This document shows, in pieces, positions 1 to 7,493 of a DNA stretch of 64,000 nt. Position 1 is the stretch's first letter. Every line of letters begins with the position of its first letter. Both the position numbers and the translations under genes were made by a program. This stretch comes from Paenibacillus piscarius. Lineage in GTDB: Bacteria; Bacillota; Bacilli; Paenibacillales; Paenibacillaceae. Where the stretch lies: positions 48,667 to 112,666 of the forward strand of contig NZ_JAIEUI010000024.1 of assembly GCF_022234545.1 (NCBI RefSeq). Direction: 5' to 3'. The notes beneath the pieces are model-generated. The model made no database searches, was not told where the DNA came from, and saw only the letters and a list, made by a program, of their open reading frames with translations.

Positions 1-1058
1 GCATGATTAATGACATCCTGGACCTCTCCAAGGTGGAAGCCGGCAAAATGCATGTGGAAATGGATGCAGTGAATCTGACCGAGCTGCCTGCGCTGCTGAA
101 AGGCTATTTCGGCCAGGTGGCTGAAGCGCAGAATGTTGCCTTCAGCGTCAGCCTGGGCAGAGAGGTCCCGGATCTGTTCTTCACCGATGAGATGCGGCTG
201 CATCAGATTCTGCGGAATCTGCTGTCCAATGCCTTCAAATTCACGGAGCAGGGCTTAGTGTCCGTGGAGATCAAGAAGCTGGATTCCTATTCCGACCACA
301 GTGTCCATATGTCCGGGCCTGTTCTGGCTTTCGCGGTCCGGGATACCGGCATCGGCATTTCACCCGAGAACCGGGAGCTGATCTTCGAGGCCTTCCGCCA
401 GGCCGACGGGACGACAGCCCGCAAATACGGGGGGACGGGGCTCGGTTTATCCATCTCCCTGCAATTGGCCCGGCTGCTGGGCGGACAAATTGCTCTGGAG
501 AGCGAGGAGGGAAGGGGCAGCACGTTCACGCTGTATCTTCCCTGCCGCGAAGGGGAGCTAGAGGAAGAGGAACCAGCCCCGCAGCGATTACCGGAAGGGG
601 AGCCGGCAGATTCTGAGCCTGAAGAGGAGCAGTCGTGCAGCCGTGATACTCTGTTCACGAAGGAGTATGAGAAGCTTCATGGCCGGACGGTGCTGATTGT
701 AGATGATGATACACGGAACATCTATGCGCTTCAGCAAGGGCTTGCCCCTTACGGAATGAACATTCTGACCGCCCAGACCGGTTATGAATGCCTGCAGATG
801 GTCCGGGAGCAGCCGGAGCTGGATATCGTCCTGCTGGATATCATGATGCCGAATCTGGATGGCTATGACACCTTGTCTATCATCAGGGAAGAACTGGAGC
901 TTAGGGATCTGCCGATCATAGCGGTCTCTGCCAAGACGATGAAGGAAGACCGGGAACGGTGCCTGTCCGCCGGAGCAACTGATTTCATCAGTAAGCCGGT
1001 ACTGCTTCAGGATGTGATTACCCGGATGTGCCGCTGGATGCCCGGGCGCAGAAATTGA
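1..1058 (+). CDS. Hybrid sensor histidine kinase, C-terminal part (5' end outside window)
   Basis: The frame is open at the left edge, so the sensor region and the phospho-accepting His are not visible. Residues are counted from the first in-window Met. The end of a HisKA dimerisation helix (DLSKVEAGKM) leads into a HATPase_c domain at about 45-185 with an N box (LLSNAFKF), G1 box (DTGIGIS) and G2 box (GGTGLGLS). A Glu/Pro-rich linker (about 185-225) joins it to a receiver domain at about 228-345, with the acidic pair in VDDD, the phospho-acceptor Asp in LLDIMMPNLDG and the conserved Lys in ISKP. It is therefore a membrane or cytosolic phosphorelay kinase with an attached receiver. No output domain follows the receiver, so phosphate presumably passes to another protein. 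The signal cannot be told from this fragment. The next gene has its own promoter starting one base after this stop codon. Confidence 0.93.
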   Translation, partial: MINDILDLSKVEAGKMHVEMDAVNLTELPALLKGYFGQVAEAQNVAFSVSLGREVPDLFFTDEMRLHQILRNLLSNAFKFTEQGLVSVEIKKLDSYSDHSVHMSGPVLAFAVRDTGIGISPENRELIFEAFRQADGTTARKYGGTGLGLSISLQLARLLGGQIALESEEGRGSTFTLYLPCREGELEEEEPAPQRLPEGEPADSEPEEEQSCSRDTLFTKEYEKLHGRTVLIVDDDTRNIYALQQGLAPYGMNILTAQTGYECLQMVREQPELDIVLLDIMMPNLDGYDTLSIIREELELRDLPIIAVSAKTMKEDRERCLSAGATDFISKPVLLQDVITRMCRWMPGRRN

Positions 1059-1087
1059 TTGACGGAATATCCGGTATGCCTTATTAT
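1059..1087 (+). promoter_or_regulatory. Sigma-A promoter of the glcT-EIIA-EIICB operon
   Basis: TTGACG (1059-1064), a 17-bp spacer and TATTAT (1082-1087) form a near-consensus vegetative promoter immediately after the kinase stop codon. Transcription would start near 1094, giving a leader that contains the RAT and terminator described next. Confidence 0.75.
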
Positions 1088-1117
1088 GAGAGCATAAATG
1101 ATCATTTATATGCAGTT

Positions 1118-1143
1118 GGCGTGTTACCTTAACAGGGCATGAG
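1118..1143 (+). promoter_or_regulatory. RAT (ribonucleic antiterminator) for GlcT
   Basis: The segment carries GTGTTAC and GGCATGAG, the two conserved sides of the RNA antiterminator recognised by GlcT-type BglG-family proteins (compared from memory with the Bacillus subtilis ptsG RAT). Its 3' GAG is also the first part of the terminator stem at 1141, so the two folds are mutually exclusive. Placement before glcT itself means the regulator controls its own operon. Confidence 0.72.
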
Positions 1144-1188
1144 CCAAGATTTGTACTCACTTCACTGAGACAATCTTGGCTCTTTTTT
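1141..1188 (+). terminator. Leader terminator controlled by the RAT
   Basis: GAGCCAAGATT (1141-1151) pairs with AATCTTGGCTC (1172-1182), with further GT/CTC pairing inside, followed by six T. In the absence of active GlcT it should stop transcription before glcT. Confidence 0.85.
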
Positions 1189-1227
1189 GTGCAAAAAATC
1201 AGGATTTAGGCCGAAAGGAGGGGCAAC

Positions 1228-2094
1228 TTGGCGAGGGAGAATGAAACGTATCAGGTGCTGCGGGTGATCGGAAATAATGTCGTCATGGTCGAGGGCGGCA
1301 AGAAAAGCAAGGAATATGTAATTATCGGCAAGGGCATCGGATTTGCGCTCAAGGATACAGGAGTCATTGATGCGGACGATCCCCGGATTGAGAAGCTGTT
1401 CCGGCTGGAGGACCGGGAGGAATGGAGCCAGTACCAGATTCTGCTGGAGGACATTGATCCTAAGGTGATGGCGATAACGGATGAGATTATTTCCGATATC
1501 AGCGGGGCGTTTCCCGGTACGCTTAACGACAAGGTTTATTTGGCGCTCCCCAGCCATATCCAGTTTACGATTTTTCGTCTGCGGAGCGGGATGGATATTG
1601 TCAACCCGTTCCTGGAGGAGACTCGGATGACCTTTCCTAAGGAATATGAGATCGCTTACACGGCGGCCGAGAAGATCAGCGCAGCCTTCGGGGTGGAGAT
1701 TCCGGAGGATGAGGTCGGCTTCCTGACCTATCACGTCTATTCTGCAGTCAGCAATGTGCCGGTCGGACAGCTCGTGAAGGCTTCGAATCTGGTCAGTGAG
1801 CTGATGGAGCTGGTGCGTCAGGAGCGCAAGATTACTTTTGAACACGGAAGCATGAATCATGTCCGGCTGGTCGTCCATTTGCGCTTCTCGATTGAGCGGA
1901 TTCTGCAGGGTTCGCTCATCGACAATCCGTTTGTGAAGCATATCAAGAAGGAATACAAGGATGAATACAAGCTCGCCCAGCGGATGGGCAAGATCATGCA
2001 AGGCAAGCTCAGTGTAGACGTACCTGAAGAAGAAATCTGCTTCCTCGCCATGCATCTGCACCGGTTAATCCAGACGATAGAGAAAAATAAATAG
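1228..2094 (+). CDS. glcT: GlcT-type PTS transcription antiterminator (BglG family)
   Basis: RNA-binding antiterminator that allows PTS operon transcription when the sugar is present. The TTG start at 1228 is chosen because AAAGGAGGGG lies just before it. The N-terminal CAT RNA-binding domain (about residues 1-60, with IGNNVVMV and IGKGIGFA) is followed by two PTS regulation domains: PRD1 (about 65-170, His in ALPSHIQF and TYHVYSAV, plus NPFLEETR typical of GlcT) and PRD2 (about 175-285, His in VRLVVHLRFSIERI and LAMHLHRL). These histidines are where EII and HPr phosphorylation act in the family. Length (288 aa) matches GlcT. The EIIA and EIICB genes follow directly, and the leader contains a matching RAT, which supports autoregulation. 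Confidence 0.92.
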   Translation: MARENETYQVLRVIGNNVVMVEGGKKSKEYVIIGKGIGFALKDTGVIDADDPRIEKLFRLEDREEWSQYQILLEDIDPKVMAITDEIISDISGAFPGTLNDKVYLALPSHIQFTIFRLRSGMDIVNPFLEETRMTFPKEYEIAYTAAEKISAAFGVEIPEDEVGFLTYHVYSAVSNVPVGQLVKASNLVSELMELVRQERKITFEHGSMNHVRLVVHLRFSIERILQGSLIDNPFVKHIKKEYKDEYKLAQRMGKIMQGKLSVDVPEEEICFLAMHLHRLIQTIEKNK

Positions 2095-2114
2095 CAGGGC
2101 AAGGAGTGATCTTG

Positions 2115-2624
2115 ATGTTCTCAAGATGGAAATCCAAAAAAGAAGAGAAACATGCTGACACGTTCTTATCAGTAAGTGCTCCGGTCAGCGGGCAAGCGGT
2201 TCCATTATCGGAAGTGCCGGATGAGACGTTTGCCGGAGGTCATATGGGCAAGGGTGTTGCCATAGAACCTGTAGAGGGGAGATTAATCGCCCCGTTTGAC
2301 GGAAGTGTTGCCCACGTGGTCCGGACGAATCATGCGCTGATCCTGGAGCATGCAACAGGTCTGCAGCTGTTGATGCATATCGGTATTGATACCGTAGGGC
2401 TGAAAGGGAATGGCTTCACCAGCCATATTGCCAGCGGGGATACCGTGAAGGCAGGCCAGACGCTGATCACCTTCGATCTGGAAGTGATCCGCAGCGCAGG
2501 TTACCGGACTATCATTCCGGTGATCGTGACCGGCAGCGGGGAGGACACCCCGGGGGTAGAGTGCCATTACGGTGCGGTATCCGCAGGAGAGAGCCGGATT
2601 CTTACAGTGGCTTCAAGGCAATAA
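2115..2624 (+). CDS. PTS EIIA component, glucose family (Crr-like)
   Basis: Single-domain EIIA of about 169 aa that carries phosphate from HPr to the membrane EIIB. The ATG at 2115 is preferred over the upstream in-frame GTG because AAGGAG (2101-2106) is 8 bp away and overlaps that GTG. His73 (NHALILEHATG) and His88 (LLMHIGIDTVGLKG) match the paired active-site histidines of the family, the second being the phosphorylated one. In Bacillus subtilis PtsG the EIIA is fused to EIICB; here it is a separate upstream gene in the same operon. It may also serve other EIIs lacking an EIIA. Confidence 0.93.
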   Translation: MFSRWKSKKEEKHADTFLSVSAPVSGQAVPLSEVPDETFAGGHMGKGVAIEPVEGRLIAPFDGSVAHVVRTNHALILEHATGLQLLMHIGIDTVGLKGNGFTSHIASGDTVKAGQTLITFDLEVIRSAGYRTIIPVIVTGSGEDTPGVECHYGAVSAGESRILTVASRQ

Positions 2625-2666
2625 AACATACGTATTTTACTATGAAACCAGGGGGATGATTTCATT

Positions 2667-4121
2667 ATGTTAGCTTTTCTGCAAAAGCTCGGTAAATCAC
2701 TGATGCTTCCCGTTGCCACCTTACCGGCGGCAGCCATTCTGCAAGGATTCGGACTGATTAATTACGAGAAGGACTTCCATTTGGGCAGCACCGTAGGGGG
2801 ATTCCTGAACCAGTATGTGGCTCCTTTTCTGAATGCGGGCGCAGGGGCCATCTTTGGCAACCTGGCGTTAATCTTTGCGATTGGGGTCGCGATCGGGTTC
2901 GCCGGTGATGCTGTGGCAGCGCTGTCTGCGCTGATTGCTTATCAGGTGCTGGACGGTATTCTCAAGGTCATTCCAGCGCAAATGCCGTTTATCGGGGATG
3001 ACGTCAAGCTGAATATGGGCGTGCTGGGCGGGATTTTTGCCGGTGCCTGGGCTGCGTTCTTATACAAGAAGTATCATAATGTCAAAATGCCTGACTGGCT
3101 GGGCTTCTTCGCAGGCAAACGCTTCGTACCCATCATTACAGCAGTAACTACCATGATTCTGGCTGTTCTCCTCGGTATGATCTGGAGCCCGATTCAGGAT
3201 GTGATCAGCGACTTCGGTACCTGGGTGGTCGGTCTCGGAGGGGCAGGCGCATTTGTATTCGGTACAGCGAACCGCCTGCTGCTTCCGTTCGGCCTGCATC
3301 ATGTCATCAATGCCATCGCCTGGTTCCAGCTCGGTGATTTCACGAACGCTGCAGGAGATATTGTTCACGGAGATCTGACGCGCTTCTTCGCCGGGGATAA
3401 GACCGCAGGAATGTTCATGACCGGATTCTTCCCGATTATGATGTTCGCTTTGCCTGGTGCGGCGTTTGCTTTCATTCATACTGCAAAGCCCGAGAAACGC
3501 AAAATGGTCGCTTCCATCTTCATCGGCTCGGCAATTGCTTCCTTCCTGACGGGGATTACAGAACCCCTGGAGTTCACCTTCATGTTCCTTGCGCCGGTAT
3601 TGTATCTGGTACACGCTTTACTTACCGGCTTCGCGGGCTTCCTGATGTATGTGCTGGATGTCAAACTCGGATTCGGCTTCTCTGCCGGTTTGATTGACTA
3701 CCTGCTGAACATGAAGCTGTCCACCAATGCGTGGATGCTGATACCGGTTGGACTTGGCTTCTTTGTTCTCTACTATGTGCTGTTCCGGTTCATTATCGTT
3801 AAGTTCAACCTGCAAACTCCTGGACGCGAGGATGAAACCAATGATGAAATGATTGATATGTCCAAGAGTGGTACATCTGTATCCTCCTCCTCCAGAGCCG
3901 CCAAAATTCTGGAGAACATCGGCGGACCGGACAATATCCGCAGCATCGATGCCTGCATCACCCGTCTGCGCCTGAACGTGGCCGATGAGAAGGCGGTGAA
4001 GGACGCCGCTCTTAAGCAACTCGGTGCCTCCGGTGTCATGCGGCTAGGGCAGGGTGCGGTACAGATTGTCTTCGGACCCCAGTCCGAGCAGATTAAGGAT
4101 GAGATTAAGAGGCTGATGTAG
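2667..4121 (+). CDS. PTS EIICB component, glucose/N-acetylglucosamine family, NagE-like
   Basis: Membrane sugar permease with fused EIIB. The EIIC domain (about residues 1-390, roughly ten hydrophobic segments) carries GLHHVINAIAWFQ and GITEPLEFTFMF, the substrate-binding signatures of the family. The EIIB domain (about 405-484) has the phospho-Cys at residue 430 (SIDACITRLRLNV). Several blocks (NAAGDIVHGD, FFAGDKTAGMFMTGFFP, FNLQTPGRED) are closer to my memory of NagE/NagP than to PtsG, so GlcNAc may be the substrate although the regulator is GlcT-like. It depends on the EIIA just upstream. A terminator follows at 4143. Substrate assignment is inference; the family is certain. Confidence 0.9.
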   Translation: MLAFLQKLGKSLMLPVATLPAAAILQGFGLINYEKDFHLGSTVGGFLNQYVAPFLNAGAGAIFGNLALIFAIGVAIGFAGDAVAALSALIAYQVLDGILKVIPAQMPFIGDDVKLNMGVLGGIFAGAWAAFLYKKYHNVKMPDWLGFFAGKRFVPIITAVTTMILAVLLGMIWSPIQDVISDFGTWVVGLGGAGAFVFGTANRLLLPFGLHHVINAIAWFQLGDFTNAAGDIVHGDLTRFFAGDKTAGMFMTGFFPIMMFALPGAAFAFIHTAKPEKRKMVASIFIGSAIASFLTGITEPLEFTFMFLAPVLYLVHALLTGFAGFLMYVLDVKLGFGFSAGLIDYLLNMKLSTNAWMLIPVGLGFFVLYYVLFRFIIVKFNLQTPGREDETNDEMIDMSKSGTSVSSSSRAAKILENIGGPDNIRSIDACITRLRLNVADEKAVKDAALKQLGASGVMRLGQGAVQIVFGPQSEQIKDEIKRLM

Positions 4122-4142
4122 CTCGGCGTCCGCATTTATAGA

Positions 4143-4172
4143 AGCAGGCATCTTAGGATGTCTGCTGTTTTT
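4143..4172 (+). terminator. Rho-independent terminator of the PTS operon
   Basis: AGCAGGCATC (4143-4152) pairs with GATGTCTGCT (4157-4166), followed by GTTTTT. Confidence 0.8.
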
Positions 4173-4200
4173 ATTTGGGAGGGATTTTGCATAAAAGCTA

Positions 4201-4237
4201 TTGCAATATCCATAATACCGAGTATAATACTTGGTAT
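4201..4237 (+). promoter_or_regulatory. Promoter with overlapping palindromic operator
   Basis: TTGCAA (4201-4206), a 16-bp spacer and a perfect TATAAT (4223-4228). An inverted repeat of ten-base arms with one mismatch, ATACCGAGTA-TAA-TACTTGGTAT, spans 4215-4237 and covers the -10 box, as expected for a repressor site. No adjacent regulator gene claims it. Confidence 0.6.
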
Positions 4238-4269
4238 AAGCACTAACGGAGTTAAAGGAGTCGGTACAC

Positions 4270-4584
4270 TTGCTAATTGATGATTATCTGGATTTGCTAA
4301 ATTACGCTAAGTCAATTAATGATGAACAGTGGCAGGCGGATCTCCTGGAGTGCTTGAAGAATTATGCAGATCATTCAGAAGAGCAGAGCCAGGCAGATAG
4401 CGTAAGAGCGCTGTGGTCGCGGTTCGATGATATTAATGTATTGCTGATGGAATTGTTCAATAAGCTAAGAGCAGAGGAAGATTCACCGGAGAGCGGTCCA
4501 TGGAAAGAGCAGATATGGGAGCTGAAGATGGAGCGGATTTACGTGGCCAAGCAGCTTCAGGAGCGGTATATAAGAATTAGATAA
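4270..4584 (+). CDS. Small hypothetical protein, helical, acidic
   Basis: A 104-aa protein I do not recognise. The TTG start at 4270 is supported by AAAGGAG (4254-4260) at 9 bp, and a good promoter lies 40 bp upstream. It has no signal peptide or membrane segment and appears mostly alpha-helical with many Glu, Gln and Leu (LLNYAKSIND, VRALWSRFDD, ELKMERIYVAKQLQERY); the C-terminal part could form a coiled coil. It is monocistronic, flanked by the PTS terminator and the convergent terminator of the Met-rich gene. The palindrome over its promoter suggests regulated expression. Confidence 0.7.
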   Translation: MLIDDYLDLLNYAKSINDEQWQADLLECLKNYADHSEEQSQADSVRALWSRFDDINVLLMELFNKLRAEEDSPESGPWKEQIWELKMERIYVAKQLQERYIRIR

Positions 4585-4643
4585 ATAGAGAACGAACTAC
4601 CGGAGATATATAAGGTTTTATGTATAGAAGCACCAATAGACAT

Positions 4644-4676
4644 AAAAAAATGGCATGCAGTTGACTGCTCTGCCAT
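4644..4676 (-). terminator. Terminator of the Met-rich gene
   Basis: Read on the minus strand, ATGGCA-G-AGCAGT-CA-ACTGC-A-TGCCAT forms a stem followed by seven T (4650 down to 4644). Confidence 0.7.
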
Positions 4677-4695
4677 GACATGCAAATACACAGAT

Positions 4696-4720
4696 AAAGT
4701 GAATTTCGCAGATTCACTTT
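4696..4720 (-). other. Perfect hairpin in the 3' region of the Met-rich gene
   Basis: AAAGTGAAT (4696-4704) and ATTCACTTT (4712-4720) are a perfect 9-bp inverted repeat around a 7-base loop, lying between the Met-rich gene's stop codon and its terminator. There is no T tract, so it is more likely an mRNA 3' stem or a protein site than a terminator. Confidence 0.5.
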
Positions 4721-4737
4721 GAAGAGCTAGCCGTCAA

Positions 4738-4950
4738 TTACTTGCTCATTTCCATCCCTTTGCGGATCATGGTCATACACATGGTCATCATTTCGTCGCA
4801 TTGCTGCATTTGAGTCATGATCTTGTCCATATCCATGTCCATCATGCCCATTTCAGTCATGGTTTCCATGCACATCTTCATGTTCTTCATCTTGCTCATC
4901 ATGTCCTCCATACACATGCTCATCATCATTTCCATACACTTCTGTTCCAT
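4738..4950 (-). CDS. Methionine/cysteine-rich small protein (40% Met)
   Basis: A 70-aa protein with 28 methionines and 5 cysteines and almost no aromatic or other hydrophobic residues; MxM, MxxM and MMxM patterns run through its full length (MEMMMSMCMEDMM, MGMMDMDMDK). The ATG at 4950 is chosen because AAAGGTGGAG precedes it; an in-frame GTG at 4962 lies inside that binding site. There is no signal peptide or membrane helix. Thioether and thiol clusters of this kind suit binding of a soft metal such as Cu(I) or Ag(I), or oxidant scavenging, but neither is shown. A TATAAT box lies just upstream and a terminator follows, so it is monocistronic. I do not recognise a named family. Confidence 0.75.
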   Translation of the reverse strand: MEQKCMEMMMSMCMEDMMSKMKNMKMCMETMTEMGMMDMDMDKIMTQMQQCDEMMTMCMTMIRKGMEMSK

Positions 4951-5217
4951 TAATAGCTCCACCTTTCAAATTATAATAGCCTACACCTAATAAACTACTA
5001 TATTTTATTGGCGAGATCAACCTTTTTATGGATATTGATACGCAATTAGTCCTCCCGTATGCGGCAGGGCTTTTCTGTATGTTTGGATATTTCTCATAAG
5101 AAGAATTTTATTTTTCCATTTATTTGTTTGAACGGCTGCTCTCCGGGTTAAAAACCTAAAAATGCGTTTGTTTACCTTCTAAATTATTACAGGTTTGAGA
5201 AAGGATGAGGGCACAGG

Positions 5218-6498
5218 ATGAGAAACAGGCAAATAGCCGGACCCAGAATCCGGCGTATTTGGATGGTTGTACTATGGCTGGGGGTAGCGATAGCACTAAG
5301 TTTTTCAGCGGGCAAGGCGGAGGCTTCGCCTGCGGCAGGTAAAACGATCGAGGTTAATCTGGATGATAAAACGTTGTCTTTTGAAAAAGCTCCGCTATTG
5401 GATAACGGTACAACGCTGGTGCCTTTCCGCCCTCTGTTCGAGGCCATGGGCCTTAAGGTAGGCTGGGAGCCTGCACAGCAGAAGGTCACCGGCACCAAGG
5501 AAGGCCTGACGATCGTCATGACCATAGGCAGCAAGACCGCTTCTGTTAACGGCAAGAATGTGCAACTGATGCAGGCGCCTAAGATTGTTGACAGTTATAC
5601 CATGGTGCCGCTCCGGTTCGTCGGGGAGTCCACTCAGGCGCTGGTAGCGTGGAATCCGTATAAGCCGCAAGTTCTCGTCTACACGGACCCGTTTCTGACC
5701 AGTAAAGGCCTGACCAAAGCAACGGCAAAGGCAGAGATTGACAAGAAAATCGCTGAATTCAAAAAAATCTACGACGAGCAGGTGGCCAGCCAGCCTCAGC
5801 AGCCCAAGCCGCCAGCGCCAGGCACGGTGCCGGGTGCGCCTGCCGGAGACGGCTCCTATAAACCGGCCGCTTCAGACCAGGTAAATCTCAGCCAACTACA
5901 GGGGATGTACTATGGCTTCAGCCCGGATTATGACGGGTATGAGTGCGGGGGGATGTGCTGGAATATCATTACCTTCCTGCCCGGGAGTAAGGTGCTGGTA
6001 GATGCTCCGCCGCAAGGCGGGCCGGAGACGATCAACTGCACGCGTGACGGCTGCCAGACCTACACCATTCAGAACGGCAAGCTGAAGCTAAGCGGCGGCG
6101 AGTCCTATGATATTGCGGTTAAATCCGGCAAGCTGTATATCGACGATGTTGAACTAAGCAGGGTGAAGACGGTGAAGAGCGGACTGACGCTAAGCGGCAC
6201 TTATGTCCACCGCGGCTTCCAGGGCCTGGCTGGCATCTCTGCCGGATCGACTTCCTGGGAACGGACGCTGGTCTTCAATACCAACGGTACCTTCACCGGT
6301 GACAATCTGATGCTGGGCACTGTGCAGGGAGGTGCACCCACCACTGGCGGGGCTGGCGGTTCAGACAGCGGCTCGTACAAGATCAGCGGGAATACGATCA
6401 CATTCGCTTTTGGCAACGGTAAGGTATCCAGTTCCCTATTCTTCCAGCATGATGACGGCAGCATTCAGGTCGGCGACGAGAATTATGATAAGGAATAG
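5218..6498 (+). CDS. Secreted stalk-domain (copper amine oxidase N-terminal-like) protein
   Basis: Exported protein of 426 aa. An N-terminal signal peptide (basic start, hydrophobic WMVVLWLGVAIALSF, cleavage probably near AEA-SP) is followed by a stalk domain at about 40-155 with two copies of the VPFRPLFEAMGLKVGWE / VPLRFVGESTQALVAWN motif. A Pro/Gln/Ala-rich linker (about 175-225) leads to a C-terminal region of about 200 aa rich in Gly, Ser, Thr and Asn, with a CGGMCWN...CTRDGC four-cysteine cluster. That region looks beta-rich and I do not recognise it; no copper amine oxidase catalytic domain is present. These stalk domains are common in surface proteins of Paenibacillus. Its role is probably envelope-associated. 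Confidence 0.82.
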   Translation: MRNRQIAGPRIRRIWMVVLWLGVAIALSFSAGKAEASPAAGKTIEVNLDDKTLSFEKAPLLDNGTTLVPFRPLFEAMGLKVGWEPAQQKVTGTKEGLTIVMTIGSKTASVNGKNVQLMQAPKIVDSYTMVPLRFVGESTQALVAWNPYKPQVLVYTDPFLTSKGLTKATAKAEIDKKIAEFKKIYDEQVASQPQQPKPPAPGTVPGAPAGDGSYKPAASDQVNLSQLQGMYYGFSPDYDGYECGGMCWNIITFLPGSKVLVDAPPQGGPETINCTRDGCQTYTIQNGKLKLSGGESYDIAVKSGKLYIDDVELSRVKTVKSGLTLSGTYVHRGFQGLAGISAGSTSWERTLVFNTNGTFTGDNLMLGTVQGGAPTTGGAGGSDSGSYKISGNTITFAFGNGKVSSSLFFQHDDGSIQVGDENYDKE

Positions 6499-6527
6499 AA
6501 TAAGGTAATAGAAAACAACGTATAGAA

Positions 6528-6562
6528 ACGGTCCCCGGGGTTTATCCGGCGGGCCGTTTTTT
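6528..6562 (+). terminator. Terminator of the stalk-domain gene
   Basis: ACGGTCCCCGG (from 6528) pairs imperfectly with CCGGCGGGCCGT (6546-6557), followed by TTTTTT. Confidence 0.7.
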
Positions 6563-6588
6563 CTGCAAATATAAGAATTTATATGTGC

Positions 6589-7290
6589 TTATCGTCCAAC
6601 ATTAATAATCTTTCGGCTCCAGGCCGGTTCGCTTATCCCTGCGCGCAACAAGCAGTCGGCACAATTGGCAAAAGGCAGCGCCTGCAGCGGATGGATACGG
6701 GCTAACGGACCTGCCGTATACTTGGACGTACCCTCTGCATATTGAAGCACGGATGCCCTCAAAATGACCCAGTCCAGTCCGCTGCGCATTAGCGCATCTT
6801 CAGCAGCCGCTTTATCCGTAATCGCCTTCCTGAAGATGCGGCGCATCAGGCGGACCGCCCAACGGTCGGGGACGGACAGCTCGCTGCCATCGCTCAGATT
6901 AATACCGCTCTGCATCACCAGCCGCTGAACACCGTTATGCTTGCAGGCTGCAATGATATTCGGGATTCCTTCCGACATAACGGTTCCCGGAGAGAAGTTG
7001 GCGGCCATCACTTTTTGGGCAGCCTTGAGGTTGGCCAGGCCTCCGGCACCGTCGCCGACAGTGAAGTTACTGGACGGACCGATGCAGCTGATCACCACAT
7101 CACTTCCAGCGAGAGCTTTCACCATACTGGATTTGTCGAATACATTTCCTTGCCGGACAGTGAGTCCTTGGGCGGGAGAGACCGCCTCCGGTCTGCGGAC
7201 GACAGCAGTCACCCTATGCCCGGAGGCCAGTGCCTGCGCTAAGACTCTGCTGCCAGTACCTCCTGTAGCTCCAATAATGGCAATATTCAT
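6589..7290 (-). CDS. NAD(P)-dependent SDR-type oxidoreductase (NmrA/YwnB-like)
   Basis: An atypical short-chain dehydrogenase/NAD(P)H-binding protein of 233 aa. The N-terminus has the Rossmann glycine motif GATGGTGS after a beta strand (MNIAIIGATGGTG), followed by VVRRPEAV and the second strand GNVFD. DVVISCIGPSS and LVMQSGI fit the middle of the fold. It lacks a clear YxxxK pair, as in the NmrA/YwnB group, so it may act as a redox sensor or a quinone- or flavin-related reductase rather than a classical dehydrogenase. AAGGAG lies before the ATG. It is transcribed divergently from a TetR regulator 203 bp away, the likely controller. Confidence 0.82.
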   Translation of the reverse strand: MNIAIIGATGGTGSRVLAQALASGHRVTAVVRRPEAVSPAQGLTVRQGNVFDKSSMVKALAGSDVVISCIGPSSNFTVGDGAGGLANLKAAQKVMAANFSPGTVMSEGIPNIIAACKHNGVQRLVMQSGINLSDGSELSVPDRWAVRLMRRIFRKAITDKAAAEDALMRSGLDWVILRASVLQYAEGTSKYTAGPLARIHPLQALPFANCADCLLRAGISEPAWSRKIINVGR

Positions 7291-7493
7291 ATGCTTTTCT
7301 CCTTGTTCTATAGATATTCAACTGTCATTTGCTCTTGCAGCCAATAATACACAGTAGTGAATTATTAAGCAGGTATGTATAATATGAGGCAGACCCATAA
7401 CGGATACAAGTCTTAAAATGATGTGTTTCGTGCATTAAATCACATATTCAGAAGAATTGTGCAGTAATTTACAGGAAAGCTGGTGACAGGCAC

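Noticed and set aside
1162..2061. 299-codon minus-strand frame opposite glcT
   Set aside because: Overlaps the whole of a clear antiterminator gene and the leader terminator; composition is that of a shadow frame.
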